64,000 nucleotides of DNA, taken from the NCBI RefSeq assembly GCF_028689295.1, contig NZ_JAQTWL010000001.1, forward strand, positions 62,001 to 126,000, given 5' to 3'. A model generated the notes under the pieces. That model was not told the origin of the DNA. It searched no databases and saw only the letters and a program-made list of their open reading frames with translations. The translations under genes were made by a program, and so were the position numbers. The DNA comes from Rhodoferax sp. Lineage in GTDB: Bacteria > Pseudomonadota > Gammaproteobacteria > Burkholderiales > Burkholderiaceae_C. Shown piece by piece: positions 17,207 through 26,501 of this stretch (positions are counted from its first letter, which is position 1; the number at the start of each line of letters is the position of its first letter).

Positions 17207-20200
17207 TCAGTCGTAGCGCCGAGTCCAGATCAAATCCATTGCGCTTTGCTCGCCGGTCCGGGCGCGCAATGTGAGGTTTCTGGTCAAGTCATAAAAGATG
17301 GTGAAGACGCCCATGGTGCCAGCCAGGCCGCTCTCATATGCCACGTAAAAGTCGTTGCTGAGCCGTTTGCCCAGGGTAACAGTGGCGCCAGCGGCGCTGT
17401 CGTCACCCCCATTGCCTTTCAAGCTCAACTCATCCAGGCCCAGGCTCTCCATCAGACTTGTGCTCGGCCCCTTGCCCTTGCCACCGAGCAAGGCCAGCGC
17501 CGCCTGCTGTAGCAGGGCGGCCTCGCCACCGCTGCCACTGGCTGAGCGGCCCAGCACCAACCAGGCCAGCTTTTCGGCCTCCGGCAATTCGGGTTCGGCA
17601 TAGAGCCGAATGACCGGCGACAGCGCCGTGCCGCTCACCTGGACGCCCACGCGCTGGGCGAGTTTGGGACGAATCGCCAGAATGTCGAGCATCGGGTTAT
17701 CGAACGCGCCGACAAAGTGCAGCACGCCTTGCTCGATGTCCAGGCGCTGGCCATACGCGCGGAAAGTGCCGCGCACCGTGCGAACGGTGCCGGTCAGGTT
17801 GGGCGGCTCGTTGTCGATGGCATGCAGCGACAACTCGCCTGCCAGGCGTGTGTCGAGGCCACGGCCGCGCAACTGAAAGTCTTGCCCAAGATCAAGCGTG
17901 ACCAGCAGGTCGGAAACAAGGCGGGGCGAACCAGCTGTGCCGGTCTTTTTTGCCGGCACGACCTGTGGCTGCGCGGTCGCCGTGCTGGGCAGGCCCCGCA
18001 CAACCACGTCATCGCCCAGCTGCGGGGCGCTGTCGTCGGGCAAGGTGATCAGGGCTTGGTCGGCGGCAAGCGCGCCGCGCAGGGTCAGGCGCGCATCCTT
18101 CAGTTGCGCGGAAACCTTGCCCGATACCACCACGCGCCGGTCGGAACGGCTGCTCAGGCGCAGGGCCTTGGCCTGCACCTCGAAAGCCATCGACAGGTGC
18201 GACAAAAAATCGGCTTCGGTGTTGCCGGGCAGCCAGAAGATCGACCCGCTCGTGACCAGTTGATCGCTTCCGCTGCCCTTGCCGCTTGATGCCCCCTGCA
18301 GGGTGAAATCCTCGATGTCGATCTGCTGCCCGTGCAGCCGGGCGTTCAGGGTCCCTTGGCTGAAATCAATGCCGTCCACCACCGAGCGCAGCGCCAGGTC
18401 GCGCGCCTGCAGGCGACCCGACCATTCGGGCAGATCCAGCGTTCCGCTAAGGGTGATGTCGGCATCCATGGTGCCGCGCAGACGCCAGCCGGGCGGTGCC
18501 AGCGCCGACCAGGCATCGACCGGCGGCATCTGAATCTTCAGGCTGCCGCCAATCGGCACATTCCCGGCCAGGGTCCAGCCCTGCGCCTGCGGTGCAAGCC
18601 GGGTGCTGAATGCCGCCAGCGCCTTGCCAGCTCGCGCGCTGTCCCAGCGCAGGCTGCTCGACAAGTAGCCATCGTCCAGATTGACTTCGAGCCGGGCCTC
18701 GCGCATCTCGGCCGGCAGGTCTTGCTGGAGGCTGTCGGCTGCATGCACGCGCAAGTCACCCGAGCTGCGCTCGAGCATTACGCTCAGGTGCAGGGCATCG
18801 GTCTGCTTGGCATCCCAACTCCCGCTCAAAATCAGGTCGCTGCTCAGACCCAGATCGGCCAGCGTCTTGCTGCTGATGGCATCCAGCCAGGCCAGCGGCA
18901 GGTTGATGATCTGGCCCCGGCTTTGCCATTGGGCTGGGGATGGCGTTGCTGCAGCTGTTTTGACGTGGCGCCGGGTCCACGCGACAGGCTCCCAGCTCAG
19001 GATGGCCTCACCCTTCTGCGGGCCAAGCAGCCGGGCGCTGCCCGCCGACACGGTCAGCGTGTTGCCCAAACCAGTGGACAGCCAGTCCAGCAGGATGCCT
19101 TGGCTGGACGCAGTGCCAGTTTGCAGCGACCATTGGCCGGGGCGGGCGCTGTCCTGGGCAGTGAGTTCGAGCTGGCTCAAGCGGCCTTGCCACTGGCCGG
19201 TCTGGCGCAGTCCGCCGCTGGCCTGTGCTTGCCAGTCGATTTGCCGGGTGCCGAGGTCAGCCCGGCCCCGGGTGCTGAATTCGAGCGCGGGCAGGGTGCC
19301 GGACAGTGTCACTTGCAGGTCCCGCAGACGCCCATCAACGGGCGCGCTAGCCTGTACAGCCTGACTGCTTTGGCTGTTGCGCCAGCCGAGTTGTGGTGCG
19401 CGCAAGCTGGCATCGATGCGCAGGGCGCGGCCCTGCTGCTGCCAGCCGCCCTGCCAGCGGGCTTCCAGCCGGGAACTGCCTTGCAAGCGGCGGCCTTGCA
19501 GCGCCGAGTCAACAGCAGGCCAGCGCTTGAGCCACTGGCTGGCAAGCGTGGCATCGCTGAGGTCGAGCGTCAGCGTGCCTTGTCCGTCGTTGCGTGCCAG
19601 TTGGCCGTCGATCGCGCCCTGCAAGCCGGGCAAGCTCATCGCCAGGTGACCGTCGGCAGCCTGGGTGTTGAGGTTGTAGGCCAACTGGCCTTCAACATGG
19701 GCGTCCAGCGCGTCGATGCGCAACTGCGTGAACGTCAATATGGGGGCCGCCCACACGCCTTCAGCCTGCAGGCTCTGGAGTTGCAGGGTTTGCAGGCTGT
19801 CAGGCGGCGGGCTCGATTGGCGCAGCTTGCCTTGCTTGGGCGCGTCTGCCAGTCGCGCGCTGAAACTCAGGCCTTGGGGCGTTTGCGTGGCTTTTAGCTC
19901 ACCCGCCATGGCGGCGCTGGCCAAGCGCGAGTCAAGGGCCGCCGGGTTGATGCGGTGCAGGCTGGCCTGGCCCTGCCACTGGCCGGCCTGGTATTGGCCC
20001 GCGCCGGCGATGCTGCCGCCAGCGCCGGTGGCCTGCACGGCTTGCAGCGTCCACTGGGCCTGCTCAAAAGTGACATCGGCCTGCAAGCTGTCGAGTGGCA
20101 GTCGTTGCTGGTTCCACGGGCCGGCCAGGGCGTTGGCCAGCTTGACCTTGCCCTGCCAGCCCTGGCCTGCAGGGGCTACGCTGGCTTCTCCACTGAGCTG

Positions 20201-21085
20201 TGTTTGCGGTGCTTGAGTCCAAAGCGCGGCCAGATTCAATGCCTGCCAGCGGGCGTTCGCCTGAGTCAGCGGCTGGGCTTGCCAGGGGGCAATTTGCGCC
20301 GATACATCCGCTTGCATGGCTTCAGATTGACTGCCTCGCGAGGCCGGACCAGCGGCTCTTTCGGGCTTCAAACTTGCCGTTAGCGTCAGCGTGGCATCAG
20401 GGCTGGCCAGCGCACCCGTGAGTTGCGCATCGGCTGCGACCGTCAAGGGCTGCTGACTGGACGCCAGGGTGGTCTGCACCACGCCATGAAGCTGCAGCTT
20501 CAGCGCCATCGGCGCCACGGCCTGGAGTTCAGTGTCGATTTGGTAGCTCCCCGATGCCATCCGCAGCTGGCCTTTTTCCAGGCGATGCAGATCGTTCTCA
20601 AAAATGTAGTGACCGCTGACCTCCGAGGCTTGCAGCGGCACGGCGCCGGTGGTGCGGAGGCTGGCCACCGCGAACGGCACATCCACCGTGATCGGCAGCC
20701 GCAGGCTATCGGGCGCCGTGAGTGGTGCCGTGCTGGACTGGCTGCGCTGGTCATCAATGAGCAATGATCCGACGCTGAGTTCGCTCAAGCGCAGCTGCTT
20801 GTTGAACATCGGCGCCAGTGTCCAGGCCACACCGATGTCGTTGGCTTCCACGCTGAGCTCGCCCTGGCGCCAGCGCAACCAGTCAATATGGCCGCCGGTG
20901 CGCAGCGAGCCCTGCACGCCTTTGGCCTCCAGCGTTTGCCCGGCCGGCAGAAAACGCTGCAGCCGCATCAACAGGGTGGCCAGCGAGCTGTCACTTCCGG
21001 TCCACAGCCACAACGCTCCCGTGAGCGCCATCAGGGCGATCAGTGCAGCGATCAGAAGTTTCAGGCTCAGGCGCAGGGCGTTCAT
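17207..21085 (-). CDS. tamB: Translocation and assembly module protein TamB
   Basis: Very long inner-membrane-anchored periplasmic protein (1292 residues) that works with TamA in outer-membrane protein assembly and lipid transport. Seen: an N-terminal signal anchor (LKLLIAALIALMALTGALWLW), long beta-rich AsmA/DUF490 repeats, and the conserved C-terminal DUF490 block (GTVRTVRGTFRAYGQRLDIEQGVLHF, then LGKRLSNDFYVAYESGLAG). It starts 15 bases after tamA ends, so the pair is an operon. Confidence 0.93.
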   Translation of the reverse strand: MNALRLSLKLLIAALIALMALTGALWLWTGSDSSLATLLMRLQRFLPAGQTLEAKGVQGSLRTGGHIDWLRWRQGELSVEANDIGVAWTLAPMFNKQLRLSELSVGSLLIDDQRSQSSTAPLTAPDSLRLPITVDVPFAVASLRTTGAVPLQASEVSGHYIFENDLHRLEKGQLRMASGSYQIDTELQAVAPMALKLQLHGVVQTTLASSQQPLTVAADAQLTGALASPDATLTLTASLKPERAAGPASRGSQSEAMQADVSAQIAPWQAQPLTQANARWQALNLAALWTQAPQTQLSGEASVAPAGQGWQGKVKLANALAGPWNQQRLPLDSLQADVTFEQAQWTLQAVQATGAGGSIAGAGQYQAGQWQGQASLHRINPAALDSRLASAAMAGELKATQTPQGLSFSARLADAPKQGKLRQSSPPPDSLQTLQLQSLQAEGVWAAPILTFTQLRIDALDAHVEGQLAYNLNTQAADGHLAMSLPGLQGAIDGQLARNDGQGTLTLDLSDATLASQWLKRWPAVDSALQGRRLQGSSRLEARWQGGWQQQGRALRIDASLRAPQLGWRNSQSSQAVQASAPVDGRLRDLQVTLSGTLPALEFSTRGRADLGTRQIDWQAQASGGLRQTGQWQGRLSQLELTAQDSARPGQWSLQTGTASSQGILLDWLSTGLGNTLTVSAGSARLLGPQKGEAILSWEPVAWTRRHVKTAAATPSPAQWQSRGQIINLPLAWLDAISSKTLADLGLSSDLILSGSWDAKQTDALHLSVMLERSSGDLRVHAADSLQQDLPAEMREARLEVNLDDGYLSSSLRWDSARAGKALAAFSTRLAPQAQGWTLAGNVPIGGSLKIQMPPVDAWSALAPPGWRLRGTMDADITLSGTLDLPEWSGRLQARDLALRSVVDGIDFSQGTLNARLHGQQIDIEDFTLQGASSGKGSGSDQLVTSGSIFWLPGNTEADFLSHLSMAFEVQAKALRLSSRSDRRVVVSGKVSAQLKDARLTLRGALAADQALITLPDDSAPQLGDDVVVRGLPSTATAQPQVVPAKKTGTAGSPRLVSDLLVTLDLGQDFQLRGRGLDTRLAGELSLHAIDNEPPNLTGTVRTVRGTFRAYGQRLDIEQGVLHFVGAFDNPMLDILAIRPKLAQRVGVQVSGTALSPVIRLYAEPELPEAEKLAWLVLGRSASGSGGEAALLQQAALALLGGKGKGPSTSLMESLGLDELSLKGNGGDDSAAGATVTLGKRLSNDFYVAYESGLAGTMGVFTIFYDLTRNLTLRARTGEQSAMDLIWTRRYD

Positions 21086-21100
21086 CGGTGCAACAGTTCG

Positions 21101-22906
21101 TCAGAAAGTGAAACCCAGGTTCAGGTGCAGGCGCAAGCGCTCTGTATCGATACCGTAGGCCAGGTCAACTTGCAGTGGGCCCACCGGGCTTTTCCAGCGC
21201 GCACCGACCCCCACGCCCACTTGGGCTGTGAGATCAGATGGCTTGTTGGCGACGGCGCCCGCATCGACAAACACGGTGCCTTCCCAGTCGCTCAGGTTGC
21301 CGTTGATGCGGATGGGGCGTTGCCACTCGATGCTGCCGGTGGCCAGGTAGCGGCCTGCCTCGACGCTGCCATCGGCCAGCGCGACACCGATGTCGTTCAG
21401 GCCGTAGCCACGCACGCTGTTGTCGCCACCAGCCAAAAAAAGCTGGGTGCTGGGCAGGCTGATGCCCTCCCTGGCGATGACGGCGCCGGCCGAGGCCCGC
21501 ATCGAGAAGCGGCCCGCTTGACTGTTGCCAAGCGGCAAAAAGCCCTGCCAGCGCGTCAGCAGGCGCGAGTACACCTGGTGCTGATCGCCCAGCGTGGTGC
21601 CGCCACCCATTTCCGCGCCCCAGCCCCAGCCAGCCGAGGGAAACGGCAGGGTGTCGTAGTAACGCACGGCAAAGGCATAGTTGGCGCTAAGGGATTGGGC
21701 AATCTCGGACTGGTTGGTGATTGGGTCGGAGGCGTCGGAACGGTCGTATTGCACATACATGTTGCGATCGATGCGCTGGCTGCGCTGGTTGCGCCCGCCG
21801 CGCAACTGCTGGCTGGTGACATTCTGGGTGCCCAGCAACTGGTCTTCCAGCAGCGCAGAAATCGCCCAACGCCAGTTGGCCGCGTCTGGCGGCGAGGTCA
21901 GTTCAGAGCCGATTGAGCTGTCGTCGCGCTGTAGCAGCAATTTGCTCACTGCGCGCCAGCCAATGCCGGGGACCTTGTGGTGGGTGTGCTCCGCCGACAG
22001 GCGCGCCCCGCTGTCGGTGCTGGCGCCGATGCCGAGCACCAGCTTTTGCCGCCGTGCTTCGCGCAGGTTCACCAGCAGCGGGGCTGACTCGGTGCTGGCG
22101 CTGGTGTCGAGCGTGATGAACGCCGAGTCAAAGTAGCCGCTGTCGGTGAGGCGCTGCTGGGCCGCCACCAGTTCGGCCTGGCTGTACTCGGCGCCCGGAC
22201 TCAGGCGGGCCAGTCGCTGCACCAGCTCGGTGTCATAGTTTTTCAAACCCTGAATGACCAGATCGCCCTGGCGATACAGGCGGCCCGAATCGAGCGTGAT
22301 CTGCAACTGCGCCTGGCCGGTTTCGGGGTCGATGTCGGCCAGCGAGCTGCTGATACGCCCGGTCGGATAGCGCTGGGTGGTGAGTTGGCGCAGCGCCTGC
22401 TGTTTGGCGGCATCCCAGGCGTTTTGGGTGAATCGGCTGCCGGCGCGCAGCGACCAACTGGCCTGGATCTGCGCGCGTTGGGCTGCTGCCGCCTCGTCGC
22501 TGGCGATGGCGCCAGTGAACGCGATGCTGACTTGCTGGATGCGCGTGGCTTCGCCTGGATTGACGATGATTTTGACCACCGGCCAGGGCGTGTCAGCGCT
22601 GGCGGCCTGGCGCGCCATGGTGATCTCCGGGGAAAAATAGCCCAGCGTGCCGATCAGTTGGCGCGCATCCTGATCGGCCTGTCGCATCAGGCGCGACAGC
22701 TCGTCATCGCTCAGGTCGGTGAGTTCGCGATAGCGCTGCAACTCCAGGTGGCGTGTCAGCAGTTCCTGAATGTCATCGGGCGCCTGGATGTTGATCACAA
22801 AGGCGGCTCTGGGCTGCGCCGTGCCTGGCGCTGGCGTGACAGCCTGCTGGGCCATGACCCAGGGCAAGACACCGAGCAGGACGACCGCCAGTAAGTAGCG
22901 TTTCAT
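21101..22906 (-). CDS. tamA: Translocation and assembly module outer-membrane protein TamA
   Basis: Omp85-family outer-membrane barrel, partner of TamB. 601 residues: signal peptide MKRYLLAVVLLGVLPWVMAQ, POTRA domains to about residue 290, and a C-terminal 16-strand barrel with the family motifs FLAGGDNSVRGYG (L6 loop RGY) and VFVDAGAVANKPSD. I chose the start at 22906 because it begins a clear signal peptide and overlaps the upstream gene by four bases. The open frame continues to 23248 but without sensible sequence. Confidence 0.94.
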   Translation of the reverse strand: MKRYLLAVVLLGVLPWVMAQQAVTPAPGTAQPRAAFVINIQAPDDIQELLTRHLELQRYRELTDLSDDELSRLMRQADQDARQLIGTLGYFSPEITMARQAASADTPWPVVKIIVNPGEATRIQQVSIAFTGAIASDEAAAAQRAQIQASWSLRAGSRFTQNAWDAAKQQALRQLTTQRYPTGRISSSLADIDPETGQAQLQITLDSGRLYRQGDLVIQGLKNYDTELVQRLARLSPGAEYSQAELVAAQQRLTDSGYFDSAFITLDTSASTESAPLLVNLREARRQKLVLGIGASTDSGARLSAEHTHHKVPGIGWRAVSKLLLQRDDSSIGSELTSPPDAANWRWAISALLEDQLLGTQNVTSQQLRGGRNQRSQRIDRNMYVQYDRSDASDPITNQSEIAQSLSANYAFAVRYYDTLPFPSAGWGWGAEMGGGTTLGDQHQVYSRLLTRWQGFLPLGNSQAGRFSMRASAGAVIAREGISLPSTQLFLAGGDNSVRGYGLNDIGVALADGSVEAGRYLATGSIEWQRPIRINGNLSDWEGTVFVDAGAVANKPSDLTAQVGVGVGARWKSPVGPLQVDLAYGIDTERLRLHLNLGFTF

Positions 22907-24117
22907 TTGCTCAGCAGCCGCATGGTGTCTTCGAGCCCCTTGAGAGTGAGCGGGAACATGCGCTGTTGCACGAGTTGCTGCACCAGGCTGATGCTCTGGC
23001 GGTATTGCCACACGCCTTGCGGTTCGGGGTTGATCCAGGCAAACCGGGGGAAGGCACTGGTCAGGCGCCCGAGCCATTCGACACCGGTTTCCTCGTTGTT
23101 GTATTCGACGCTGCCGCCAGGCTGCAAGATCTCGTAGGGGCTCATGGTGGCGTCGCCAATGAAGATCAGCTTGTAGTCCTTGTTGTACTTGCGGATGATG
23201 TCCCAGGTGGCAAACTTTTCGGCATAACGGCGCCGGTTGTTTTTCCACATGAAGTCATAGACGCAGTTGTGAAAATAATAGAACTCCAGGTGCTTGAACT
23301 CCGACTTGGCGGCCGAAAACATATCCTCGACCCGCGCAATGTGTTCGTCCATGGTGCCACCCACGTCCATCAGCAACAGCACCTTGACGTTGTTGTGGCG
23401 CTCGGGAATCATCTTGATGTCGAGCCAGCCGGCGTTGGCGGCGGTGGCACGGATGGTGTCTGGCAGGTCGAGCTCTTCGACATGGCCTTCGCGGGCAAAC
23501 TTGCGCAAGCGGCGCAGCGCCACCTTGATGTTGCGCGTGCCCAACTCCTGGGTATCGTCGTAGTCCTTGTAGGCGCGCTGTTCCCACACCTTGACTGCGC
23601 TTTTGTTTTTGCCGGCACCGCCGATGCGCACGCCCTGCGGGTTGTAGCCGCCATGACCAAAGGGCGACGTGCCGCCCGTGCCGATCCACTTTGAGCCGCC
23701 CTCATGGCGCTCTTTTTGTTCTTCCAGACGCTTCTTCAAGGTTTCCATGAGCTCGTCCCAGCCCATCTTTTCGATCGCCGCTTTTTCTTCGGGGCTGAGG
23801 TTAAGTTCGAGCGTTTTCTTGAGCCAGTCCAGCGGAATGTCCTGGGTGAAATCGGTCACCAGCTCAATCCCCTTGAAATAGGTGGCAAAGGCACGGTCGA
23901 ACTTGTCGTAATGCTTTTCGTCCTTGACCAGTGTGGCGCGGGAAAGAAAATAAAAGTCGTCAATTTTGTAGCCGCTGGGTGCCGCTGAGTCGTCGTCGGG
24001 CTGTGCTGTTTTGGGCCCGACCACGCCAAGCTTCAAGGCTTCGAGCAGGGTCAGGAATTCCTTGACCGAGACCGGCAGTTTGGCGGCGCGCAGGGTGTAA
24101 AAAAAGTCGATCAGCAT
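22903..24117 (-). CDS. VWA-domain protein (CoxE-like), partner of MoxR
   Basis: 404 residues: an N-terminal helical region with charged coiled coil (EKMGWDELMETLKKRLEEQKERHEGG), a glycine-rich linker, and a C-terminal von Willebrand A domain with a MIDAS-like VLLLMDVGGTMDEHI, in which the usual DxSxS is DVGGT. Such proteins pair with a MoxR AAA ATPase as a chaperone or metal-insertion machine. The moxR gene is 1.4 kb upstream on the same strand, separated by vapBC and a GNAT gene. Confidence 0.85.
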   Translation of the reverse strand: MLIDFFYTLRAAKLPVSVKEFLTLLEALKLGVVGPKTAQPDDDSAAPSGYKIDDFYFLSRATLVKDEKHYDKFDRAFATYFKGIELVTDFTQDIPLDWLKKTLELNLSPEEKAAIEKMGWDELMETLKKRLEEQKERHEGGSKWIGTGGTSPFGHGGYNPQGVRIGGAGKNKSAVKVWEQRAYKDYDDTQELGTRNIKVALRRLRKFAREGHVEELDLPDTIRATAANAGWLDIKMIPERHNNVKVLLLMDVGGTMDEHIARVEDMFSAAKSEFKHLEFYYFHNCVYDFMWKNNRRRYAEKFATWDIIRKYNKDYKLIFIGDATMSPYEILQPGGSVEYNNEETGVEWLGRLTSAFPRFAWINPEPQGVWQYRQSISLVQQLVQQRMFPLTLKGLEDTMRLLSK

Positions 24118-24135
24118 GGTATTGAGACAAGGGGC

Positions 24136-24549
24136 TCAGAGCCAGTTTTCGACCCGCAGCCCCTGGACGCGCGAGAACTCGCGCACGTTGTCGGTGACCA
24201 GCACAAGCTTATGGTGCAGGGCTTCGGCGGCAATCCAGGTGTCGTTGGGGCCAATCGGGGTGCCTGCGGCTTCGAGCTGCGCGCGCAGCTGACCGTAGCT
24301 GTCAGAGACGCGGCTGGTGATGGAGAGCACTTCCGAATGCAGGCGGATGGTGTCAATGACCGTCAGCCGCCTGGGCGTTCGGTCACCTTTGTAATAGCCC
24401 AGCTGCAATTCACCCAGCACGATGGGCGACAGGGCGATGCGACCCCGTTCCAATGCTTCAAAGCGTTTGATCAGCGCTGCACTGGAGCGACGAATCAGCG
24501 CGCTCCAGATGTTGGTGTCCAGAAGGTAGCGGTCGGTGGTGTTTGTCAT
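24136..24549 (-). CDS. vapC: VapC-type PIN-domain toxin
   Basis: A 137-residue PIN ribonuclease: YLLDTNIWSALIR with the first Asp, VLGELQLGYYKG with the Glu, and NDTWIAAEALHHKLVLVTDNVREF with the later acidic residues. All four PIN acids appear present. I chose the ATG at 24549 (MTNTTDRYLLDTN); an ATG at 24561 that overlaps the antitoxin stop would add four residues. It forms a pair with the antitoxin gene directly upstream. Confidence 0.9.
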   Translation of the reverse strand: MTNTTDRYLLDTNIWSALIRRSSAALIKRFEALERGRIALSPIVLGELQLGYYKGDRTPRRLTVIDTIRLHSEVLSITSRVSDSYGQLRAQLEAAGTPIGPNDTWIAAEALHHKLVLVTDNVREFSRVQGLRVENWL

Positions 24550-24554
24550 GGAAG

Positions 24555-24782
24555 TCACCATGCTTCGACTGGCTCTGCCGGGCCTTCGTCGCTGATGTCA
24601 GGCCAGTCTTCCACGACGGGCAGCTTGTCCAAAAACTCTTTCATGGTTTGTGGTGCTTCACGCAACACAATTTCGTCACCCCGGCGTTCGATGGTGACGC
24701 GTTTGCATTTGAGTTGAAAACCCTTGGGCAGGCGCACGGCCTGGCTGTTGCCCGACATGAAAACGGCGGCGGTGGTGGTCAT
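24555..24782 (-). CDS. vapB: VapB/VagC-type antitoxin (AbrB fold)
   Basis: 75 residues: TTTAAVFMSGNSQAVRLPKGFQLKCKRVTIERRGDEIVL is the swapped-hairpin AbrB-type DNA-binding domain of VagC antitoxins. The C-terminus (KLPVVEDWPDISDEGPAEPVEAW) would wrap the toxin. A longer start at 24803 overlaps the palindromic operator, so 24782 is preferred. Confidence 0.88.
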   Translation of the reverse strand: MTTTAAVFMSGNSQAVRLPKGFQLKCKRVTIERRGDEIVLREAPQTMKEFLDKLPVVEDWPDISDEGPAEPVEAW

Positions 24783-24802
24783 GGTGCGCTCCTGGGATTG
24801 CA

Positions 24803-24819
24803 ATATACAAATTGTATAT
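24803..24819. promoter_or_regulatory. Palindromic operator of vapBC
   Basis: ATATACAA-A-TTGTATAT is a perfect 17-bp palindrome (8-bp arms, one central base) 20 bases before the vapB start. Autorepression by the VapBC complex at such a site is normal for the family. Confidence 0.75.
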
Positions 24820-24868
24820 GGTGACTAATTTTTGTGCACGGCTGCAAGACAGGATGCGAGACAGGCGA

Positions 24869-25462
24869 TTAACGGGATTTGTCCAGCAGGTACAGTAAGT
24901 GCGCCTTGACCTCGGGCCATTCGCCGCTTCGCAGGCTGTACATCACGGTGTCGCGGATGGTGCCGTCGCGGCGCAGCGCATGGCCGCGAATGACACCGTC
25001 TTTTTTGGCACCCAGGCGCTCGATGGCTGCCTGCGATGCAAAGTTGAAGTTGTCAGTGCGCCAGCCCACCACACGGCAGCCCAGCACCTCGAACGCGTGC
25101 GTCATCATGAGCAGCTTGCAGGTGCTGTTGACATGGCTGCGCTGCGCGCTTTTGGCATACCAGGTGTAGCCAATCTCGACGCGTTTCACGGCGGGAAGAA
25201 TGTCGTGAAAACTGGTGCTGCCCAGCACTTTTCCTGAGTCGGTTTCTGTGACACAGAAGGCAAAGCGGTTACCGGCCTCGCGCATGGCCAGCGCGTCTTC
25301 GATGTATTGGCGGGTTTGCTCAGGCTCGGGCACCGATGTGACGCGGATGGTCCATAGCTCACCATCGGCTGCTGCAGCGCGCAGACCAGCTTCGTGGTCA
25401 AGGGACAGCGGCAGCAGTGTGATACCACGCGCGTTCAGGGTAGTGGGTTGAATAAAAGCCAT
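24869..25462 (-). CDS. GNAT-family N-acetyltransferase
   Basis: 197 residues of the RimJ/RimL-type GNAT fold: EIGYTWYAKSAQRSHVNSTCKLLMMTHAFE, followed by VGWRTDNFNFASQAAIERLGAKKDGVIRGHALRRDG, the sequence typical of RimL-like acetyltransferases. The substrate cannot be told. The ATG at 25462 follows a GGAGAG ribosome-binding site. It is encoded between moxR and vapBC in the same direction. Confidence 0.88.
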   Translation of the reverse strand: MAFIQPTTLNARGITLLPLSLDHEAGLRAAAADGELWTIRVTSVPEPEQTRQYIEDALAMREAGNRFAFCVTETDSGKVLGSTSFHDILPAVKRVEIGYTWYAKSAQRSHVNSTCKLLMMTHAFEVLGCRVVGWRTDNFNFASQAAIERLGAKKDGVIRGHALRRDGTIRDTVMYSLRSGEWPEVKAHLLYLLDKSR

Positions 25463-25478
25463 GGGTCTCTCCTCGGGT

Positions 25479-26333
25479 TCAGCGGTTGCGGCTCTGCATG
25501 AACACCAGTTTTTCAAACAGCGTCACGTCCTGCTCGTTTTTCAGCAGCGCGCCCACCAGCGGCGGCACGGCCACCTTGTCATCCTGGGTTTGCAGGGCGG
25601 ACAGGGGAATGTCTTGCGCCATCAGCAGCTTGAGCCAATCGAGCAGCTCGCTGGTGGAGGGTTTCTTTTTCAGGCCCGGCAGGTTGCGCACGTCAAAAAA
25701 CGTCTTCATGGCGGCACTCAGAAGTTCGGCCTTGAGACCCGGAAAGTGCACATCCACAATCTGCTTCATGGTGGCCGCGTCGGGGAACTTGATGTAGTGA
25801 AAAAAGCAGCGCCGCAAAAAGGCGTCGGGCAGTTCCTTTTCATTGTTGGACGTGATGAAGACCAGCGGCCGGTGCTTGGCCCGGATCAGCTCCCGTGTTT
25901 CATAGCAGTAGAACTCCATGCGGTCGATTTCACGCAGCAGGTCGTTGGGGAACTCGATGTCGGCCTTGTCGATTTCATCAATCAAGAGCGCCACCGGCTC
26001 GTCGGCGGTAAAGGCTTGCCACAGCACGCCCTTGACGATGTAGTTGTGGATGTTCTTGACGCGCTCGCCGCCATCGACATCGGCCAACTGCGAGTCGCGC
26101 AGGCGGCTCACCGCGTCGTATTCGTACAGGCCCTGCTGCGCCTTGGTGGTGCTTTTGATGTGCCATTGCAGCAAGGGCAAATGGAGCGCGCTGGCCACTT
26201 CTTCGGCCAGCATGGTTTTGCCGGTGCCGGGCTCGCCCTTGACCAGCAGCGGGCGCTGCAGCGTGATGGACGCGTTGACCGACAGCATCAGGTCGTCGGT
26301 GGCGATGTAGCTTTGGGTGCCTTGGAATTTCAT
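25479..26333 (-). CDS. MoxR-family AAA+ ATPase
   Basis: 284 residues with Walker A VKGEPGTGKTMLAEE, Walker B VALLIDEIDKADIEFPNDLL, sensor 1 FITSNNEKELPDAFLRRCFF and the MoxR insert. MoxR ATPases act with VWA proteins to remodel or metallate target enzymes. The likely partner is the VWA protein at 22903-24117. Confidence 0.92.
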   Translation of the reverse strand: MKFQGTQSYIATDDLMLSVNASITLQRPLLVKGEPGTGKTMLAEEVASALHLPLLQWHIKSTTKAQQGLYEYDAVSRLRDSQLADVDGGERVKNIHNYIVKGVLWQAFTADEPVALLIDEIDKADIEFPNDLLREIDRMEFYCYETRELIRAKHRPLVFITSNNEKELPDAFLRRCFFHYIKFPDAATMKQIVDVHFPGLKAELLSAAMKTFFDVRNLPGLKKKPSTSELLDWLKLLMAQDIPLSALQTQDDKVAVPPLVGALLKNEQDVTLFEKLVFMQSRNR

Positions 26334-26443
26334 GGTGATGGTCTGGAAAATGGGAGGTCAGGGGGCTTTGCAGCTTTAATTTTTTGGCGGTTCAGGGGTA
26401 AATATCGGGTTTACGCCATACGGAGAGGGTTCGCTGACTTTCT

Positions 26444-26449
26444 ATAATT
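26444..26449 (+). promoter_or_regulatory. Likely -10 box for the cytochrome gene
   Basis: TATAAT at 26444-26449 lies 52 bases before the cytochrome start in the divergent gap. No good -35 element is visible at the right distance, so the promoter is only partly supported. Confidence 0.4.
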
Positions 26450-26501
26450 CGTTTGATCTTTATCAATTCAACAAATGTCTTTTACAGATTGTCTTAGCAA
26501 A

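Noticed and set aside
18332-19897. 521-codon open frame on the plus strand
   Set aside because: Antisense shadow of tamB with low-complexity Ala/Gln/Arg composition.
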